Assembly (NCBI RefSeq): GCF_014395785.1
Contig: NZ_CP060713.1
Span: 3,996,501-4,060,500 of the forward strand
From: Nocardioides mesophilus
GTDB lineage: Bacteria; Actinomycetota; Actinomycetes; Propionibacteriales; Nocardioidaceae
Direction: 5' to 3'
Length of the DNA: 64,000 nt
A program made the position numbers and the translations under genes. The notes below the pieces were generated by a model that was not told the origin of the DNA, did no database searches, and was given only the letters and a program-made list of their open reading frames with translations. Positions 62,412-64,000 of this stretch are shown here, one piece after another (position 1 is the stretch's first letter; every line of letters begins with the position of its first letter).

Positions 62412-63145
62412 CCGGCGTGACCCGGCTGACCGTGGTGACCGGCGGCGGCCGCGGGATCGGCGCCGCGGTCGCGCGTCGGCTGGCCGCCGAGGGGCACGAC
62501 CTGGTGCTCGGCTATGCCCGCGACGCGGACGCGGCGGAGGCCACCGCGGATGCGGCCCGTGCGGCGGGTGCGACCTGCCGGACCTTCCGCGCCGACGTCA
62601 GCGACCCGGAGGAGGTGGACGCGCTGTTCGACGCGGCCGCCGAGTGGGGGCAGGTGACCGGCCTGGTGAACAACGCCGGGGCGACGCTGCACATCGGCGA
62701 CCTGGTGGACACCCCGGTCGACGTGGTGCGCCGGGTCATCGAGGTCAACCTCACCGGTGCGGTGCTGGTGGCCCGCCGGGCGCTGCGCGACATGGACCGG
62801 GGGGCGGCCATCGTCAACGTGTCTTCGGCGGCCGCGACGCTCGGCGCCCCCCACGAGTACGTCCACTACGCCGCGGCCAAGGCCGGCATCGACGCGCTCA
62901 CCGTCGGGCTGGCCGCCGAGGTGGCCGGGCGGGGCATCCGCGTCAACGCCGTCGCCCCCGGGACCGTCCGCACCGAGATCCACGCCGGCGCGGGCGACCC
63001 CGGGCGGGCGGACCGGCTTGCCGCGGGCGTCCCCCTGGGTCGTGCCGGCGAGCCGGACGAGGTCGCCGAGGCGGTGGCCTGGCTGCTGGGGGACGCCTGC
63101 CCGTTCGCCACCGGGGCGGTCCTCCGGGTGGCGGGTGGACGATGA
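62408..63145 (+). CDS. Short-chain dehydrogenase/reductase
   Basis: 245 residues; the ATG overlaps the hyuB stop (ATGA). The Rossmann cofactor loop TGGGRGIG is at residues 11-18, NNAG in the middle, and the catalytic Ser with YxxxK in NVSSAAATLGAPHEYVHYAAAKAG is intact. The arginine after the glycine loop hints at NADP use. As the eighth overlapping gene it likely oxidises or reduces an alcohol or ketone formed in the pathway. Its stop is two bases from that of the convergent hemerythrin-like gene. Confidence 0.88.
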   Translation: MTGVTRLTVVTGGGRGIGAAVARRLAAEGHDLVLGYARDADAAEATADAARAAGATCRTFRADVSDPEEVDALFDAAAEWGQVTGLVNNAGATLHIGDLVDTPVDVVRRVIEVNLTGAVLVARRALRDMDRGAAIVNVSSAAATLGAPHEYVHYAAAKAGIDALTVGLAAEVAGRGIRVNAVAPGTVRTEIHAGAGDPGRADRLAAGVPLGRAGEPDEVAEAVAWLLGDACPFATGAVLRVAGGR

Positions 63146-63147
63146 GG

Positions 63148-63675
63148 TCAGTGCTGCGGACGGCCGCCGGTCCCGACGTACTCCTCGGGGTCCTTGTCGC
63201 GGGGCGGCACGCCGTCGGCGGCCTCGAGCGACTCGAACCGGAGGAACCGGACCGCGATCTCGTGGCGCAGCGTGAGATCGGCGTGCTGACGGAAGTCGGC
63301 GAGGTCCTGGCGCTCCTCCTCGGCCATGTGGTCGCTGTTGTGCACGCGGCAGTCGATCACTGCCTGCCACCAGTCGTCGCTGCCGACCTCGTGCCGGCCG
63401 ACGGTGCGGATCGCGTCCCGGATGTCGTTGTGGTCCTTGACCGCGTCCTCGACCTCCTCCTCGACGTCGTCGGCGTCGCCGGCGCCCGTCCCGAGGCGGA
63501 GCAGCTCGGGGTAGAAGTAGCGTTCCTCGGCCTCGGCGTGCGTCTCCAGCAGGATCTCCAGGCGCCGCCACACCGCCCCGAGCGTCTCGGTGTCCGTGCG
63601 CGGGATCTCGTCGAGCATCGCGAACATCCGGCGCTGCTCGGCGTGCTGGTGCAGGATCACGTCGGTGATGTCCAT
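63148..63675 (-). CDS. Hemerythrin-domain protein
   Basis: 175 residues with a strong AGGAGG before the ATG. The four-helix hemerythrin-like pattern of iron ligands is visible: ILHQHAEQRRMF, THAEAEERYFYPEL, VKDHNDIRD and RVHNSDHMAEEE. Such proteins bind a di-iron centre and sense or hold oxygen, nitric oxide or peroxide. It lies on the opposite strand between the catabolic operon and the carbamate kinase gene, so it need not belong to the pathway. Confidence 0.82.
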   Translation of the reverse strand: MDITDVILHQHAEQRRMFAMLDEIPRTDTETLGAVWRRLEILLETHAEAEERYFYPELLRLGTGAGDADDVEEEVEDAVKDHNDIRDAIRTVGRHEVGSDDWWQAVIDCRVHNSDHMAEEERQDLADFRQHADLTLRHEIAVRFLRFESLEAADGVPPRDKDPEEYVGTGGRPQH

Positions 63676-63773
63676 GGAACCTCCTGTGCGTGGCGTCGCT
63701 GTCCCCGGGTGCCTACCCAGCCGAGAGGCGCGCGACGCATGACCCGGCGCTCCGGCGCGAGGAGCTGCTCGCG

Positions 63774-64000
63774 ATGAGGGTGCTGCTCGCGCTCGGCGGG
63801 AACGCGATGACCGGTCCGGACGGCAGCGCCCGTCCCGAGGAGCAGGTGGCCGCCGCAACCGTGGCGATGGCCGCGGTCGCCGAGCTGCTCGCCCGGCCCG
63901 ACGGTGGCTGGGAGGTGGTGCTGACCCACGGCAACGGCCCCCAGGTCGGCAACCTGCTGGTCAAGAACGAGCTGGCCGCCGCGGTGGTGCCGCCGGTGCC
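63774..64000 (+). CDS. arcC: Carbamate kinase (5' part, cut by the window edge)
   Basis: The first 75 codons are visible; the gene continues beyond position 64000. GAGGAG lies nine bases before the ATG. The amino-acid-kinase start MRVLLALGGNAM and the carbamate kinase signature LTHGNGPQVGNLL are clear. The enzyme makes ATP and carbamate from carbamoyl phosphate and ADP. In E. coli a carbamate kinase is encoded beside fdrA-ylbE-ylbF and uses the carbamoyl phosphate released from oxalurate. The same role is likely here. Position within its own transcript is unknown. Confidence 0.88.
   Translation, partial: MRVLLALGGNAMTGPDGSARPEEQVAAATVAMAAVAELLARPDGGWEVVLTHGNGPQVGNLLVKNELAAAVVPPV

Overview
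The window is about 70% G+C, densely coded, and rich in GTG starts and 4-base ATGA/GTGA gene overlaps. Gene content and order point to an actinobacterium, most likely of the Nocardioides/Propionibacteriales type (inference). The order pyrR-pyrB-pyrC-(PH-like membrane gene)-carA-carB ... pyrF, mihF-gmk-rpoZ-coaBC-metK, priA-def-fmt-rsmB-rpe-rib genes matches the Mycobacterium tuberculosis Rv1379-Rv1416 region, which I recall from general knowledge.

Layout. 1-1.7 kb: a GltD-like flavoprotein with ferredoxin-type Fe-S motifs. 1.7-6.8 kb: prepilin peptidase, then aroC-aroK-aroB-aroQ (shikimate pathway), efp and nusB. 6.8-15.7 kb: a small accessory stretch (sulfotransferase-like and class IV aminotransferase pair, 2'-5' RNA ligase-like, DUF222/HNH, a duplicated PCD-VOC protein, a flavoprotein disulfide reductase, a frameshifted GNAT, and a divergent TetR/cupin pair with a clear operator). 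15.8-27.4 kb: the complete de novo pyrimidine operon, with a PyrR-binding RNA motif at its head and two dihydroorotate dehydrogenase-like genes plus a PyrK-like subunit. 27.4-29.9 kb: an M3 peptidase and a lipoprotein. 30.0-33.8 kb: mihF, gmk, rpoZ, coaBC, metK, closed by a strong hairpin terminator. 33.9-40.5 kb: priA (helicase motifs lost), def, fmt, rsmB (interrupted by a one-base frameshift), a membrane protein and rpe. 40.5-44.9 kb: an FMN riboswitch followed by ribD-ribE-ribM-ribBA-ribH. 45-47.3 kb: hisE, hisG, a PH-like membrane protein and a second PCD-VOC protein.

47.3-64 kb is the most unusual part, a catabolic island. Leftward run DUF2877-fdrA-DUF1116, the three families recently assigned to oxamate transcarbamylase (AllHFG) in E. 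coli. Divergent from them run a UraA-type NCS2 permease, a three-subunit molybdenum hydroxylase (CoxM/S/L-like, but without the CO dehydrogenase active-site motif), CoxG, an amidase, an ATP-dependent hydantoinase/oxoprolinase pair (HyuA/HyuB) and an SDR dehydrogenase. From coxM to the SDR all eight genes overlap at their stop/start codons. A hemerythrin-like gene on the other strand and the start of a carbamate kinase follow at the right edge. A perfect 16-bp palindrome lies in the divergent promoter region. Together these suggest a pathway that imports an N-heterocycle, hydroxylates it, opens the ring with ATP, hydrolyses an amide, and recovers ATP by making carbamoyl phosphate and passing it to carbamate kinase. 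The substrate is not evident from the sequence. No tRNA, rRNA, CRISPR array or insertion sequence was seen.
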